A stretch of 64,000 nucleotides of DNA, from assembly GCA_018389105.1 (NCBI GenBank), contig JACATO010001461.1:62001-126000 (forward strand). The letters run 5' to 3'. How positions within the stretch are numbered: the stretch's first letter is position 1; each line of letters opens with the position of its first letter. The notes below the pieces were generated by a model. The model searched no databases and was not told the origin of the DNA. It saw nothing but the letters and a program-made list of their open reading frames with translations. A program made the translations under genes and the position numbers. This document shows, piece after piece, positions 38,483 through 52,400 of the stretch. The stretch is from Nautilus pompilius (lineage: Eukaryota > Mollusca > Cephalopoda > Nautilida > Nautilidae).

Positions 38483-41400
38483 GGAGAATAAGAATCCATA
38501 TTACGTTAGGTTTCTCTTACAAAAACTCAGTTTGAGATTTTAATTACGTCAAACTCCCACACACGATAGTAGGATGATAACGACGCCGACAGACCGGTGT
38601 ATATCTTCTGCCTCCGCAGCTCCACATCAGTACGAATGGTGTTTTGCAAAAAGCGCGACCTGGTGGCTGAAACGGTCACTCATCGCTGCACGACGGCGAT
38701 CTTTCTGGTTGATCAGCAAACCTTTACCCGGAACATGCCTCTGTACGGGTTTCTCCCTGTTATGACGTAACAGCCGGACACTTGTGAAAACAACAAAAAC
38801 AAACAAACAACAAAAAAAATTCCTTGTATTACTTTCGCCTTCCTTGATCCATCGCGACCGGTGTGATGCTGCTGTATGTCGCCGGAGGATAGAATGTGTT
38901 AAAATAATAAATAAAAGTTAAAAAAGGGGGAAATTTCGAAAGCCGATTTTTCAGACATTTCATCTCGTTGTCTTACCTGCCTGCCCCGCGATCTGGGGAA
39001 CTAGCGGACCGGAGAAAGCGAATGGACGCCACCGATCACAGTTGCCCCCTAACGAGGACTCGTCCTTGATGAGACGAAACCAGAGGGATGGGCGAGTGCA
39101 CTGTCAAAGTGACTGGTACGGCCGCCAGCACTAAAGAAATCAACGCGTTTAAGAATGTCTTAATTTGCTTGACAAAAAAATGAAGCATTAAAAATGTTAT
39201 TAAAATAAATAAAACCTCCCCCGAGTTTACTGCTGTATCATTCTAAAACAGCCGTGCGTTAAATTATATTTGCAGTATTATGTAACCCTTAAAAAAGTAT
39301 AGTGCCAATATTTGTAGCTAACCCTATGTTAACCTCGTCTTTAAATTTTCAAATGGCGTAGATACACGTAAATGCATTGATTTATTTCCTTATTGACAAA
39401 CATTTAATTCCCACTTCTCACTTCCCACATCTGGTCACCAATACAGAAAATAAATGATAAATATCGGGTCCTGTCATCTTTAGAAACGAAAATTCAAGAT
39501 AAATACCATTTATGGCGTCACTGTGAAAAGCGGTGGTAGTGACACCAGCTTATGAAAACCAAGAATAAGACGACAAATGCTTATTCTCCAGCGGCTGTCT
39601 GTCTGAACAAACAAATTATTCTCTGTATTCGTAGCATTTGTGTAAACTCAGTAGTACATTTCTTTTAAATAAATTCTCTGCCTAAAAACTTGTTCTTAGA
39701 TACCAAAGGCGCCAAATATGAATGAACTACGTTAGTCGCGAGTCGCTGATTTAAATGGTATCATACGTGCACGTGATGCAGAATCTAATCATTTAAAGAA
39801 ACAGAGAAGTTTGTTTAAATTTCAAAAACGTGTTGTTTACTTACTCGAATCATTAACTACAGTCAATTTAGCTTTTTAAATTCTTTTGAGATGTGATATG
39901 GGTAATGTCCTAGCTCTTCTGACAAGAAGACCAAAAAGACTGATTTAGCAAACGTTCCAACCTCAATATGTTGATGAACGAACACACATCACTACAACTC
40001 GATCTCTGATCCATCTGACCTCAGTACCTTTTCCCCGTCGTTATCATTTGTTTAGTTTACATGTAATTTAGATTACTGGAACCTTTTAGCTTCACTTGCA
40101 ACCGATAATAAAAATGGCTTTCTTGCAGCCATGCAGATCATCAATCCCGAACACATGCGACACCTTTTTGCTGTAGCGACAGAAACTCCAACATCTCTCT
40201 GTGGTTTCCGGAGCTATTTTAATGATCACCAATTTCTGATTGTGTTTTACTGTTTCCTTTGTTATCTGTCGTTTTATCCCCAATAAGTATCCTTCCTTGC
40301 AACGTTTAATGGACACCTTTGTGAGATGCACTAAACCCTGTATCAATTTTGTTCTGAGCCATTCCTTAAATATACAAAATACACACCGCCATCTTGAGTA
40401 ATGAATGTTCTAGAAATTCGCAGTCGCGCTTACTTCGAGTGACCACCGGACGCATCCATCTATCAGAGAAGTCAGCAGGATCGTCCCGTCATCAAGTTGT
40501 TTCTCAGGTGTTCGTTTATCTGTGGTGTACCAGTTATAAAGGGCCAACGGTGATTACGCTCACAAATCCCAGATCTAAGATAAAACGAGCAGTTTGTACT
40601 ATTTTTGTAAGACTGCGTGTATTTGGCTTATTCGCTTTAAATAACCACTAGAATTAGGTATAAATCTTGAAACTTTTTTTTTTTTTTTTTACTCTGCATA
40701 TTTACTTCAAAAGGTTTTTGGACGGCAGTGTAGATACAATAAAAAAGAAAAGCGGCTTTGTACTGTTTAAATTGAATATTTTGAAGCAGCGCGTGATGAG
40801 CTTCTGTCCACTGTAACCGACTCTATAAACTGGTCAGGGTCTTTATGGATAGTGTTTACAACCAGAATAAACCTTCATTAAAAAAGGAAGGTGTCTGTCT
40901 CATTAAAGCATGCCCGAGCGAGAGATTTATAGGTTTAAATAATAATCTCACCTTACAGGTGTTCAGGCATCTTTTAAAATTGGCTTTGATCATCGGAGAA
41001 GACTGAAAATGGACGCTTTGTGGGGACGTGATAATAACGCCTTGTTTTAAACACCTGTCTTCATAGTTCAAGCGGATGAGTTCATTTACGCCATTAGACG
41101 CATCCAGCAGTCTACCCCGAGCATGCGACATCTATTCATTGTTCTACTATAAAACTGTAATAGAAATACTGTTAATTTGTAAAGAAATTAATTCACCTTT
41201 TCATCTACAGTTTTGTACACTAAAATATGAGATTGGATGTAGATGGGGATTCTGGTAAAACAAAAACAAACAAACAACAATGAATGGTTGGTTAAAATTC
41301 TTGGGATTCATTGATCGATATTAGAAGAATGATTTCGGTAATCGATTAGGTCCCATTGGAAAAAAAAGAATCTCGTATTTGCTGATCAGGAGAAAAGCCC

Positions 41401-44400
41401 GTCCTGACGTGAGATTTACTGGCATCTTTTGGTGGAGACTGACTTTGCATTGTTTGTTTTTATTCAAATTTTTAGTTTTCTACTATTAGCCAATAATAAA
41501 ATACTAACTAGGAAGTTTATGTTAAGAATAATAATGACAGTCCCCCCCCACTGCCAGCCGTTTACAAGTGACACAAGTTTATCAATGGTGTAGGGAAGAG
41601 CCGCTTGCCGCACATTAGACCCACTTTTGGGTAGTGTGACCTGCGTCTAGGAAGAACCGAGAAGAGTTCCATAAGAACCCGGTAAACTATACCAGAATTC
41701 TCGATGTTTACAGTTTATAACAGAAGTGACGAAGCACCTAATTATTATCAGATTTATAGCCATATAGGTCGTACTTTCTATATTAAAAAAAAACCCTGTG
41801 CATTGCAGAATTTTTAAGGCACACGATGTGATGTGGATATTCTGATCTGATCTAGAACAGGGACTACTGTTTAATGACTAAATATTCTGCAAAATAAATT
41901 AGTAAAGGCTTGAGTTTCTATAGAAACAACTGACGTCATGCCAGACGGTTTCGTGATTAAGGTGCAGAGCCATGTGATTAAATTGTGCCAGACTAATCCA
42001 AAGCGAATCGTACTTTGTTAGAAATCACTATTTTGCAATGATGTAACCTAAAAGTTTCTTACTCTCTGTATTCTACCAGGTTTGGGACTCAGACATTTGA
42101 GAAGGAACCTAACAGAGATTTTCAGAGTAATTCGGTATTTTCTGAGCAGTGGGAAGTTTCTCTTGCCCCTCTAATTCTACTGGAGGTCACAATGACAAAT
42201 TAGCCCAAACTTCAATCCGGTTACTTGTTATAATATATAGTATTAAAACCTGTATTGGGTGGATTAAATTACCAGTAAGTGTGGTTAATATTAGTAGCAT
42301 TATTAACAAATCTAAAAAAAATTGTATTGATAGCGTCAGCAGGGTTTACACGTAAACCAAGATGGGTTCCGTCCCCTTAAACTAAGTCCCCTTAAATTAA
42401 ACCAACACATCTGGAATATTACGAGTAAACACGTATCACTTTTATTCTTTTAAGAAGTTAGTTAGTAACTGTTTTCTATAAGTTCTCTTTTCTGTTATTA
42501 CTTTGGTACCGTTCAGTCTCAGCAGAAATAACTGATGTCGTAACGTCTAATATCACGTTTTAAAAAATCCGCTAACCAACCATAGTTTACTTAAAAAAGA
42601 AAAGCGATGTACCCTCAAAATAATTATTTAATTACGCAGCCTCGCCAGGTTGGAGAAAACTGAGAAAGAAACCACGCAGTTAAAACCCTAACTCCTCTTC
42701 TCATCCGCTGGGCTAAATTCCATCCCAGGCTGAAACTTTCCTTGATGGAATCTCCAGAGGCTGAGAGACGCATCATCCTGTTTGACTTTAATATCTTCAA
42801 ATTTCTTTCGTTGTCCATAAATCCACAACATCGGAAATTAGAACTTATCCAAATAATACCTACATAATTTTATTGTTTTTATTATTAATTTTTTTGGTTT
42901 TTGCGAACGAATTTTTTCTCAGTTGGGTAACAGCTATTGACCGACCTCGTGCCGCACACACACCACACACACAGACTTAGTCTTCAAGTCGAAATTCTTT
43001 TGTCAAACTGTTCAAATTGTATTTCCTTTTTAAAACAACTTCAAAAAGAAAATACTAAATGCGATTCTTAGATTAATTATTGTTTAAGATGCACAAAAGA
43101 CAGAATATTTCGAGGAACCAATGTTCATTTTCAGCAGAACTCGGGCGGACAGGGAAGGTGTTATATACACATAATTCCTGAATTTGTTACCTTTGATATC
43201 GGTTACTGGTTCCAAAAGGTTCTTGGAAGCTAAATCACGGGTTACACGGACAGGAAGTGAGGAGTTCCGAGATTTCAACTTGAACAATAAATAAGATTCG
43301 CCTTTCCTGCAGGTGCAGCACCAGTTCAAGAAACAACTTAACCTCGAACCCTGCATTCTTCAAACAGAGACCAGACATCTCTACCGAAAACAACCATCAG
43401 CAGCTTCATTCTTAGAAGATCAGAAGAGTAAGGAATGAAGGTTACTTATAAAACCATGCCTTCATTCCATAATTCTATGTTCATTCCTTCGATTCCACGG
43501 AAAAATAACCTTCAGACAACAGGAAAGTTCGCGGTCCTGTACTGAGAGAGAACGACAACCCGCACGTCGCTGTACCCCGTGGTTCTTTCTCCATCTAGCA
43601 ACGACCCTCCGTCAGAGAACTCGAAGATAAGAAATCGGCTGTTGTTTCATGTTTTTTCTCTCTCTCCCCCCCCCTCCTTGAAGATTATGCAGACAGTTCG
43701 ACAGTCGTTTGGCCGACAGCCAGGTGCCTAGTTAGGCTAAATTTTCAAAAGAAAATCGAATGTGTTGCCACATCTGCTGCGCCAAATGCTACTTAGCCGA
43801 CAAACCCCGATAATTACGTTTTCCATCACCTGTCGTCGCCAGTTCGGGAGATGAAAGGGGGAGGGAATTCTGAACGCAGTAACTTTCCTGAAAGCCTCGC
43901 CGCGGCGTTAATCTTAACCGCGATAATATTTCGGACAACGATTTGATTTATCGGCACCTGTAATGGCTCCGAATCCAATCTGTCCGCAGAAGTTTCGCTC
44001 GGAAACAATTTATTTCGCTTTCATCTGTCAACAAGCCACGATGCGGACCTACTCCGCCGCGGGTTCTTCCGCCGGTTCTGACTCGTCGCTTGGACAAAGA
44101 ATCCATCCCCATATCTCTTGCCGCGGTGGGGACATAATAGATTCGTCAACCGGAAAACCCATTCACATGTAAAATTCGTCTTTTTAATTTTTTTTTCTTT
44201 TCTAGCCATATTAAAGAGATTGCTGCCTGCCATTCCGTAAAATAAAGACAGAACTAATCTTTGTTTTAAAAAGTAAAAACTTCACCGGCGGGAATAATTG
44301 TGAATTGATCGATGAAATACTAAATATTTCGTATAATCAACTTTTAGTGCACGCAAATGATTATAAGAAAATATCTACATAAAAAAACGTGTTTCAGTCT

Positions 44401-46380
44401 GTTGACGACTTCATCCATCGAGATGTTCCCCTGGCACAGAGAGTGCACGATTATGGCCGTCAGTGTATATACAGATACGCGTATAATACAGTCAACTCGG
44501 TGTAACTCGGTTTATTACGCATTTAAAACAGCTCCGCCCAATTTCCTATGTGTTTATTCTATTTCTGCTGTCTATGCCGCAAAAACTCTGCGTATTACTT
44601 GAAGATAAAAATGGTGTTCCTCCGTCTAAAAGTTGTCGTTACTGAACTCGGCATCAGTCGTAACAGATATTTCTAATTAGAAAAATGGAGATATCCGTAG
44701 ACCTTGTTCAGTCCAAGCTGATTTCCATTAACTTTTCAGCTATCGAAATCAGTTGTCAGCTTGCAGGCTCTGGAGCAGTACTTAGATCACTAGGGATTAC
44801 CAGGACTTGGCGGCGTTTACAGAAACTGCATCGTTATCAACAGTTGTTAATCCAAGCGTGACGTCATCAGCTATAGTTTAGTTTAGTAGAAAAGAAAAGG
44901 AAGGAAGCTATCGTGGCTTGTGGAAGAGTTCTCGGAAAAGGAAAGATGGTCAGCAATGAGATTCTAAAACTGATTAATAATAGTACTGCTAACTTTGTTT
45001 ATTGCTGTCTTTCCGGCGAACAACCGTTCACCGAAGTTGTTTGAACGGCAGACGTCGGTGCACACCAACAACAGAACAGCTTATTCCTGTCCGTTTATTA
45101 TCTACCTGTGCTGGCTTCTCAGTTAATTCGTAATAACGACCTCTGGAAGTAGTAACTGTAAATAGGCCTTAAATACCCCCCCTGTCCACGGGCTCAAGAT
45201 CCCTAACTATTTAGAAAATCCTTATTTGTTCTCCTTTCAATCATCTAAAGTCCAAACATGGTAGACCTGGTATATATAATTGTTTCCATGCAGAGCTAGA
45301 TTATACATGATGCTTGATAACACATTGTGTGTATTTCTTTCTAAAGCTAACATCGAATATAATGATCTTTGTCGCCCCAAAACCTTCCCTTTAAATGTCA
45401 ATAACCGTTTATCGTTTCTAATAATTGTCTTTTTTATTATTTGTCATGTCTCAAAGGGCGATACTGTGCATAAAAACAAACGGAAAACACGATTGTAAAA
45501 TGTAAACTTTATGCTAACCCACAAGATCATATCTATATTAATGAGGTATATTTAAAATATATGCGAAGAATAATATCTGCAACAAAATTGATAAACGCGC
45601 AGTCAGAATGGACTATTTAAGAGATCTGTGATGCATCATTACGATTTATCTTACAGTCTTTAATTTGCACCTGTCTACCACCGCAAGTCTTAAATAAAAC
45701 ACGTGAATCTTTATTATGCGTTTCGTTTTACTTAGCTTTTTTTGATTAACCCTTTCCCAATAATATTACAGTCAGACCTCTAATCTTTAGTGTGCATTCC
45801 TCGTACGACCTCTGATGCGAATTACTTCAAACTAAGTTGATACCTTTAACTTTTTAAATAAGGTAAAATGTGCTATGAAAAGGCATGGTTTTCACCGTAA
45901 GTAAGGTTAATGCCCGCAAACACTGTTAAGCAAATATTAAAAAAATTCATCCAAGACAAAATAGATATTACAAACAAATAGTTTTATACAGTAGAATACA
46001 GCAATAATTTATGTGCAGTACATGACAAATTTGGTCAACAGAGTCGTTTTCCTCCATCAGTATGCGTTCAAGCGATGAGTTGTCTGCGATATCAGAGGAA
46101 GCAGAGCTGGCAGTCTGCAGTCAGTGCGACTTTAGGTAGCCGGGTACCGATTCATGAGACAGCTGAGCGTCACAGAAGCAGGGAAAAGCGGAAGAAATAT
46201 TGCTGGGACATCAGAGAGTGGACAGGGTAAGCAGACATCCCCTGACAAATCAATAAATCCATTTCAGTTGGATTATAAGAACAAGAAGGCGACCTGTAAG
46301 AACAGGTACAGTCCAGAGGGAGCAAAGGTCTGCAGACAGCCGTGCCACGAACAATGGGTTTATAGGAAATAATAGAATGT
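38483..46380. other. intergenic DNA, no gene recognised
   Basis: No protein family recognised in any frame. TGACGTCA palindromes lie at 41,931-41,938 and 44,859-44,866. A short CACACA patch occurs near 42,956-42,971 and a C9-type run near 43,667-43,675. The stretch about 43,780-44,200 is CpG-richer and repeat-poor and may be regulatory. Confidence 0.4.
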
Positions 46381-46465
46381 GAAAGGGAACACAGTTTGGT
46401 AATAGAGCGTCGTTAGAAGCCAGCAGGAAATCTCCAAGGCACTGAATATTCCGCTGTCGACTGAT
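46381..46465 (+). repeat. dispersed repeat, copy 2
   Basis: This segment, beginning GAAAGGGAACACAGTTTGGT, aligns to the copy at 36,484-36,572 with small indels and about 70 percent identity by eye, including GAAGCCA and CTGAATATTCCGCTGTCGAC. It is likely a second old copy of the same element. Its borders are unknown. Confidence 0.4.
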
Positions 46466-49400
46466 AACAAGTAGATATCTAGTTTAGGATAACCCTAACC
46501 CTGACCGTCTCATATTCTGGGAGTTCACCATGGTTTCACAATTATAGTGAGTGGTCATGTGTAGGTGTGGTGCTCTCAAGCACAGGAATTTTATTGAACC
46601 ATCTGCAGCATGATAAATATAGCGATCTGTTTGAGAGAATTGTCGCAACTGGTAACCAGCGAAGGAACTCTAGCTTCTGCAGTTAAATCTCCATTCTCTG
46701 AGAGGGAATTCCGCCTGTCTATGCCAATGATAACCTGTTTAAAGAGGGCAGTAATGTTATCAAAGATGCACCCAAGCTCACGCCATTCACGCGACACAAA
46801 GATGAAAAAGGAATCAGAGCATCCCAACCCATATACCCACTCCGGGATACAGATTCTGCGTCAAGAATAGTTTCTTATCCCACACATGAAGACTGGTGAT
46901 GTCGTACAAATAATATCACCATGTTGTTGACTCAAAGGCTTTCATCACGAAGTAGTCAGTCCATTCGTATTTTGCCAGTGCTATGTATGGTTTCCGATTA
47001 GACAGGTGCTTCTTCAAAATTGCACAGCTTTATTACATCAACGCTATACATTTTCTCCAAGTAAATTGTTTCTCGCTACATTCAATAGTGCAATTATACA
47101 CGAGCAAGGATAATCACGGATCTGTAGTCGTTTTCCTTTTCTATACATTTTTTTAAAATCAAGGACAGACAGATGTCTACACTTTTCGACCATGTTCCTG
47201 TTAGATCGAGAAACAGTCATCAGAATTTCTGATTTTACAGCCACTTAACGCCCAATCTGTATGTACATCACTACATTTTCCCCTGAATACCTCTTTGAAA
47301 AGATGTACTTCGAAATAACGCACCATTTTTAATCCTTTCTTCTTTCTAAATCGACCAAAAATAGGCCGTTGTGTTTACTAATCTTTTCTTTTGTCAAATT
47401 AATTTTTTTCGCAGTAACTGGGTAAAAAATATGTAATTTTGATATTAAAGATGTTTTGCATTTTTTCCTACGACGGATACCGCAGTTACCGGTCAGGTAC
47501 GTAATACGGTAAGTTAAGGGTTACAGTTACTCTCTTCTTCTTCTTCCGGCTGTGTACGCGAGTTTCTCTCTCCCGATCCCTCGACGCCTATTTCCGCTTC
47601 CTTTTATGGACGGAAATTGTTTAATTTACACGAAATCAAACGCCACCCCGAATACACAGCCTTGCAGCAGTCAGTAGGCTAAAATAGAACTTGTGGAGCC
47701 GCACACGCTCACACACAAAGAATCGCTGTGCACCTGTCTAGGGTGGATTCGGCCTTTTCAGGTGGTAGATTACCTGCCAGACCAGCTTTGTACCGGAAGC
47801 TTCCTCGGTGCAGTAATACAAAATACCTACTTCCCGTACCGTCGCACATAGCCGAGAAATGACGTCACGTCATGTGACTAATGTGGGGGTTATTTTATCG
47901 CTGGTACCCGAACACAACATAATCCACAAACAAGCGGATATTTCAGAATGAAAATTCGTCTTTATTTGCGAGTGACGATTATTGGTGGCTATTTGTCTGG
48001 AGACGGGAAGATTCCAGAGTTTCTTCTCCGTGAACGAACGGAAGAGGTCGCGGAGACCGCTGACCCCTGACCTTTTGCGTAGATTCATCGGTTCACCTGG
48101 CTGTGCGACGTTACGCACTTCTGCGAAGTAACGGTTTCTTCCTGTCACTGAGAGATCCGGTGGGAAAAGCTTTTTCAAGAGTTTAAATTACTCTCCTTTG
48201 CCGCATTCATGACACACGGACCAACAATTTTTTTTCCTTCTGTGTTTTTGCCTTTAAGAAAATCGGACTATTTACCTCTCCACAAATCTTTTCGCGGCCG
48301 CCATCAAAGGCTCTCCAGAGCCGATCAATACCCGAACAGCGGCGATCTGAGGAGCACGATCTCGCCTTCCTTGTCTGGCAACTCGACGAATTCCCTACCA
48401 TAGTGAGGGGTTTTTACCCCTGCGCGGAAGAACACAGCACGCGTTGGTGAACAAGCCGGCCGTGCGTAGGCCCATTGTTCGCCTTCTCTCTCGACTCACT
48501 GGCTGGCTGCAGACGATAACGACCGGCCTCTTGCACGCGACGGATTAGAATTGATCGGGCCGTAATGATACGTTTAAAAACTTGAGAAATGTTGTAGCGG
48601 GGTGGGAGGGAAGATCGATAAAACTGTAATTGTCTATTACAAGGCTCTTTGTCTTCGTTGTATAACGGCTGTCAAGAGAGTGACATGTGGGAGAAGGGCC
48701 GCTTAGCGCAATTTCCAGATACCCATCTGTGACATTAAAATGTCGGCCGTCGTCTCAGAGACTTCTCTCTCTCTCCCTCTCCCCCTCCCTTTCTCCTTCC
48801 CGTAATGACTGCCCTTTGTTTAAGATAAACTACGCTTCGAAATTAAAAGTGCGAGGTCGCTGTACCGGTTACGACTCGCAGATCTCTCCATGCGAAGGCC
48901 GGTGATAAATCGTCCGATTTGAAGAAGAAAGAAGGGAGAGCTGTTTGCCGTTTTATCTCCTCCTCCTTTCTCCTTTAACGAGAGATTTGTTGCTAACACG
49001 GATATCGATCGCAGTTACAACTCCGAGACGAAATATGAGGAATATTTGTGCGGATTTTACAAAATTCCAATAACGCGGTGCTTTTTAAAATTAATTAAAA
49101 GCTGATCTACTTCTTCTGGACATGGGACATCTTCTCCTCCGTATTATCCTCGCATTAACTCGTCGTACACAGGTCGCTGTGAATCCACCGCGCAGACAGA
49201 TGACGTCACAAACCCCCGAAATTCTTTCCCGTGCACTTACTACTGTCGCCGTGGTTCTGAAATACTGGGGAAGGCTGTTGTAGTCGCGATGAATTATGAT
49301 TACTAGTCATGAATTAACCTGTGACGCGATCCATATGAGTTTATTTCGCCCTGAAGAGGGATCGCATATTAAAAGCCAAATATGTACTGCGTATAGATTA

Positions 49401-52400
49401 TCCAGTACTAATCTCTCTTGATTAATACGTATCCAGTTCTTCATTAAGCTTGCCTTTTAACGTGTGGTCTGTTAGTCTCGTGAAATGTATTTTAAAAAGA
49501 AAATGGGCAGCTTGAAGTATGTATTCGAAAATGTACGACGAATTATCTAAACTAAATAGACACCTGAACGTATAAGAGCTTTATTTTCTTCTTTTATTAA
49601 TATCTGTCTCGACGATCTTCCCGGCGGTTGTCAGCCTCGAGTTTCTGTTCACTGTCCTTTGTGTTTTTTTAGCGGAGTGAATGCTACGAAAACAGCAAAC
49701 AAATTAACAATTAAAGGCGCATTTAAAAGAATGATAAAATAAACGTAACTAATTCGAGTTAACTCCCTTTGCTATCTTCAACATCTCTGCCTGGTCAGGA
49801 CTCTAGAGAAGTAAGGCACAACCTGCATTATGTTTTACACCGCAGACTTTTTCCCTGCATTCTTGTATCTTTGAGAATAAAACAGGGCAGTGTGCCCCCA
49901 TATAAGCAAGGTTTCAACACTGATAATTCTGTGAGGTAAAATTCTTCTTTCTCATATTATTTTTACCAAAACCCGTCTTAGCTAACATCTATAGCAACAA
50001 CAGCTCGGGACTCCGCACCTGTTTGCTTGAGAGAGTTTACTGCTGTGGTTAGCAAGTTGCATGATGCGTTTTCGAACAAAAGCAGGAGAATCCAGAAACA
50101 ACGGAGTCAAGCGCCCATTCGCTGGTTCGGCCAGTAGACGGACGTGGAGATGACGTCAGAGTAGAAGCTTTTAAAATTTTTTCCAGTAAAGAGCGCGCTA
50201 GTATCTTTGATATTCGCGCCGCGTGGCATGTCGCTGGAGCATATTTTAGGGGGGAGAAAAAGTCATTTTAACATTTGTACAGTGTCTGCCTAAAAGGCTC
50301 GGCTCAAGCACCAGCACAGATGCTGTTGAGGCGAAAAATATCGGCACTTCCTTTGTTATTTTCTTTTAGATGTGTCTGACATTTAATCCTTCTTTTGCAA
50401 AAGAGGTGAGTTCTTGGAAATTTTAAAAAAAAAAATTCTGCTTTACTCTTTGTTCTTTCTAATTTGTTTGTTTTCCTAACATTCGTGGCACAGTACAGAA
50501 TAAGGGCATAATTAGGAACAGCGCATTTGTCGTGTCCCTTGCACAAAAGTGTCCGGTGCACTCCGACTTGAGCCGACAAGATCTCCAATTATTAGATGTT
50601 GGAGGAAGCCCACGTAGCTGGCTGATGAAGAAGGTGGAAAAAAAAAACAAACAAACTGAGCCAGTCTTGGCCGAAAGATGGAATCTGGCCTTCAACTTTA
50701 GCCACCTAGCAGTCTGCCATTGTCCTCTGCGGTTCACTGCCACGAAATGAAGAGCTTTAATAGAAAGTGCTAGTGGCGCTTAATATTGCCATCTTTTAAA
50801 AATTATGCCACCTACCAAGTACTATTGGTGGCCCAAGGTGCCACGTTGAGGCCATTCGCGTTTCTTTGTTGGATGCGACCTACAGTTTACCACTGGACCA
50901 GCGGCTAGCCAACTTGATTTAGTTGGTATTTTGTTCTTCATTACGCCTGCCATTTATAAAACAGACCTCTGGTGTTTACAATTACTTCGTTTATTTATTT
51001 ACTGATGCGGCTTCTTTTTCATGCTAGTTACGCACGCGGTGTCCTTCGTTATATATGAAGGGGTCAGTGCACCAGTGGCAATACGTAAAAAAAAAAAAAA
51101 AATGGTTTATCAACTTGAAATATCTATTCAGAATGTTTTTTTTTTCAAATACAGAGGCTCGTGAAAAGTATGTAAATACCTCAAGGTACAAATTAACCAG
51201 CCCTGCAGGTCATGTACCTGTGCACATCCATTCAACCATGGCGCATAGTAAAAACAGAGCAGTAAGCCCCACTTTTGTGAGAATGGAGGCTTTCGGAGAC
51301 CCCGACCGAGTCCTTCATTCTAATAAACTGCCGTTATAAATCGTGCTATCGTAAAGAAAAAAGACCAAATTGTGCATCGAGAGATGAAGGAGATCCCCAC
51401 AAAAACATGATGATACGAAGCTTTTCGGACAGAGGAGACAGGGTTTTACAGCTCATGTATGCACGTAGTTGAAACTAATTATTTTGAGTATGTCGTCGAG
51501 GCTGTTACGTTAAGCGAGAAAGTTTACGAGCTCCATATGCGAGATAGGAGCGATTTCATTCCACGATTATGGATGTCGGTCTGAACGTAGTGATGGAAAG
51601 GTTTTATAAATTTTGTCTTTTTTTATGATTTAATCCATTTCGTGTGCAAATAAGCAGAGAACCGACAATTTCGTAAAACCCTTGGCAGTTTTTCTGAAAT
51701 AAAACCTAAACCTCAAGACGGGCAGACGTGACGCCGTGAATGACGGCGCTAGAGAAGATCACCGGTGCAATCTCGTAAGTGCAGCTTCGTGAAGTATTGT
51801 GTACGATCACGTGCTCACGCCATCTAGCGGGGAGGGTGGGAAAGGGTTCCTTCGCCGTCAGCAGAAAGGGCGACAACTCGCGTAATTCCTTGAGTTTCTT
51901 TATTTTATATCTTTTTTGTTTTGTTTCTCGCGCGGCTACAGCTGAATCGATTTTGCATCCAGTTAATTGATTCCTTTATTTGTGACGAATGGATTAAGGT
52001 TTACGAAAAATAACCGTCTCGGCTTAGGTTTGTTTATCTTTGTCATCCTCTTCACTTCTTAGAGTTTCGTGATCTTTAATTAATATAAAAAATGAAGAGA
52101 TACGAGCAAGTGTAGGACAGGATATTTAAAAATGACTATCTAATGCTGTACGTCAACAAGGAAAAAAGATCCGTAATGACATGTCTTTGATCACAATTAA
52201 TCACCGTTTATAACCATAATGACAGGTGTGCAATCAGTGACTGTCTCTATAGAATGTCTAGTGCCCTGGCGTATTGATGTCGTCAACCCCGTAAATAAAT
52301 GTATTTGTGTGATTTTTGCATATATTGGCCAGGTGGACAGGTAATCTATCACCACCAGGCGGGTCCAGCAATATTTTCGTGTCTGTGATGTAGCCCGTTC

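Noticed and set aside
39040-39090. Hammerhead-ribozyme-like words (TTGATGAG followed by ACGAAAC)
   Set aside because: The conserved core and stem II cannot be arranged properly without extra mismatches or insertions, and no flanking stem or cleavage triplet was found.
40092-41131. Three frames of 84-91 codons
   Set aside because: No similarity recognised, ordinary AT-rich composition, no splice or start context.
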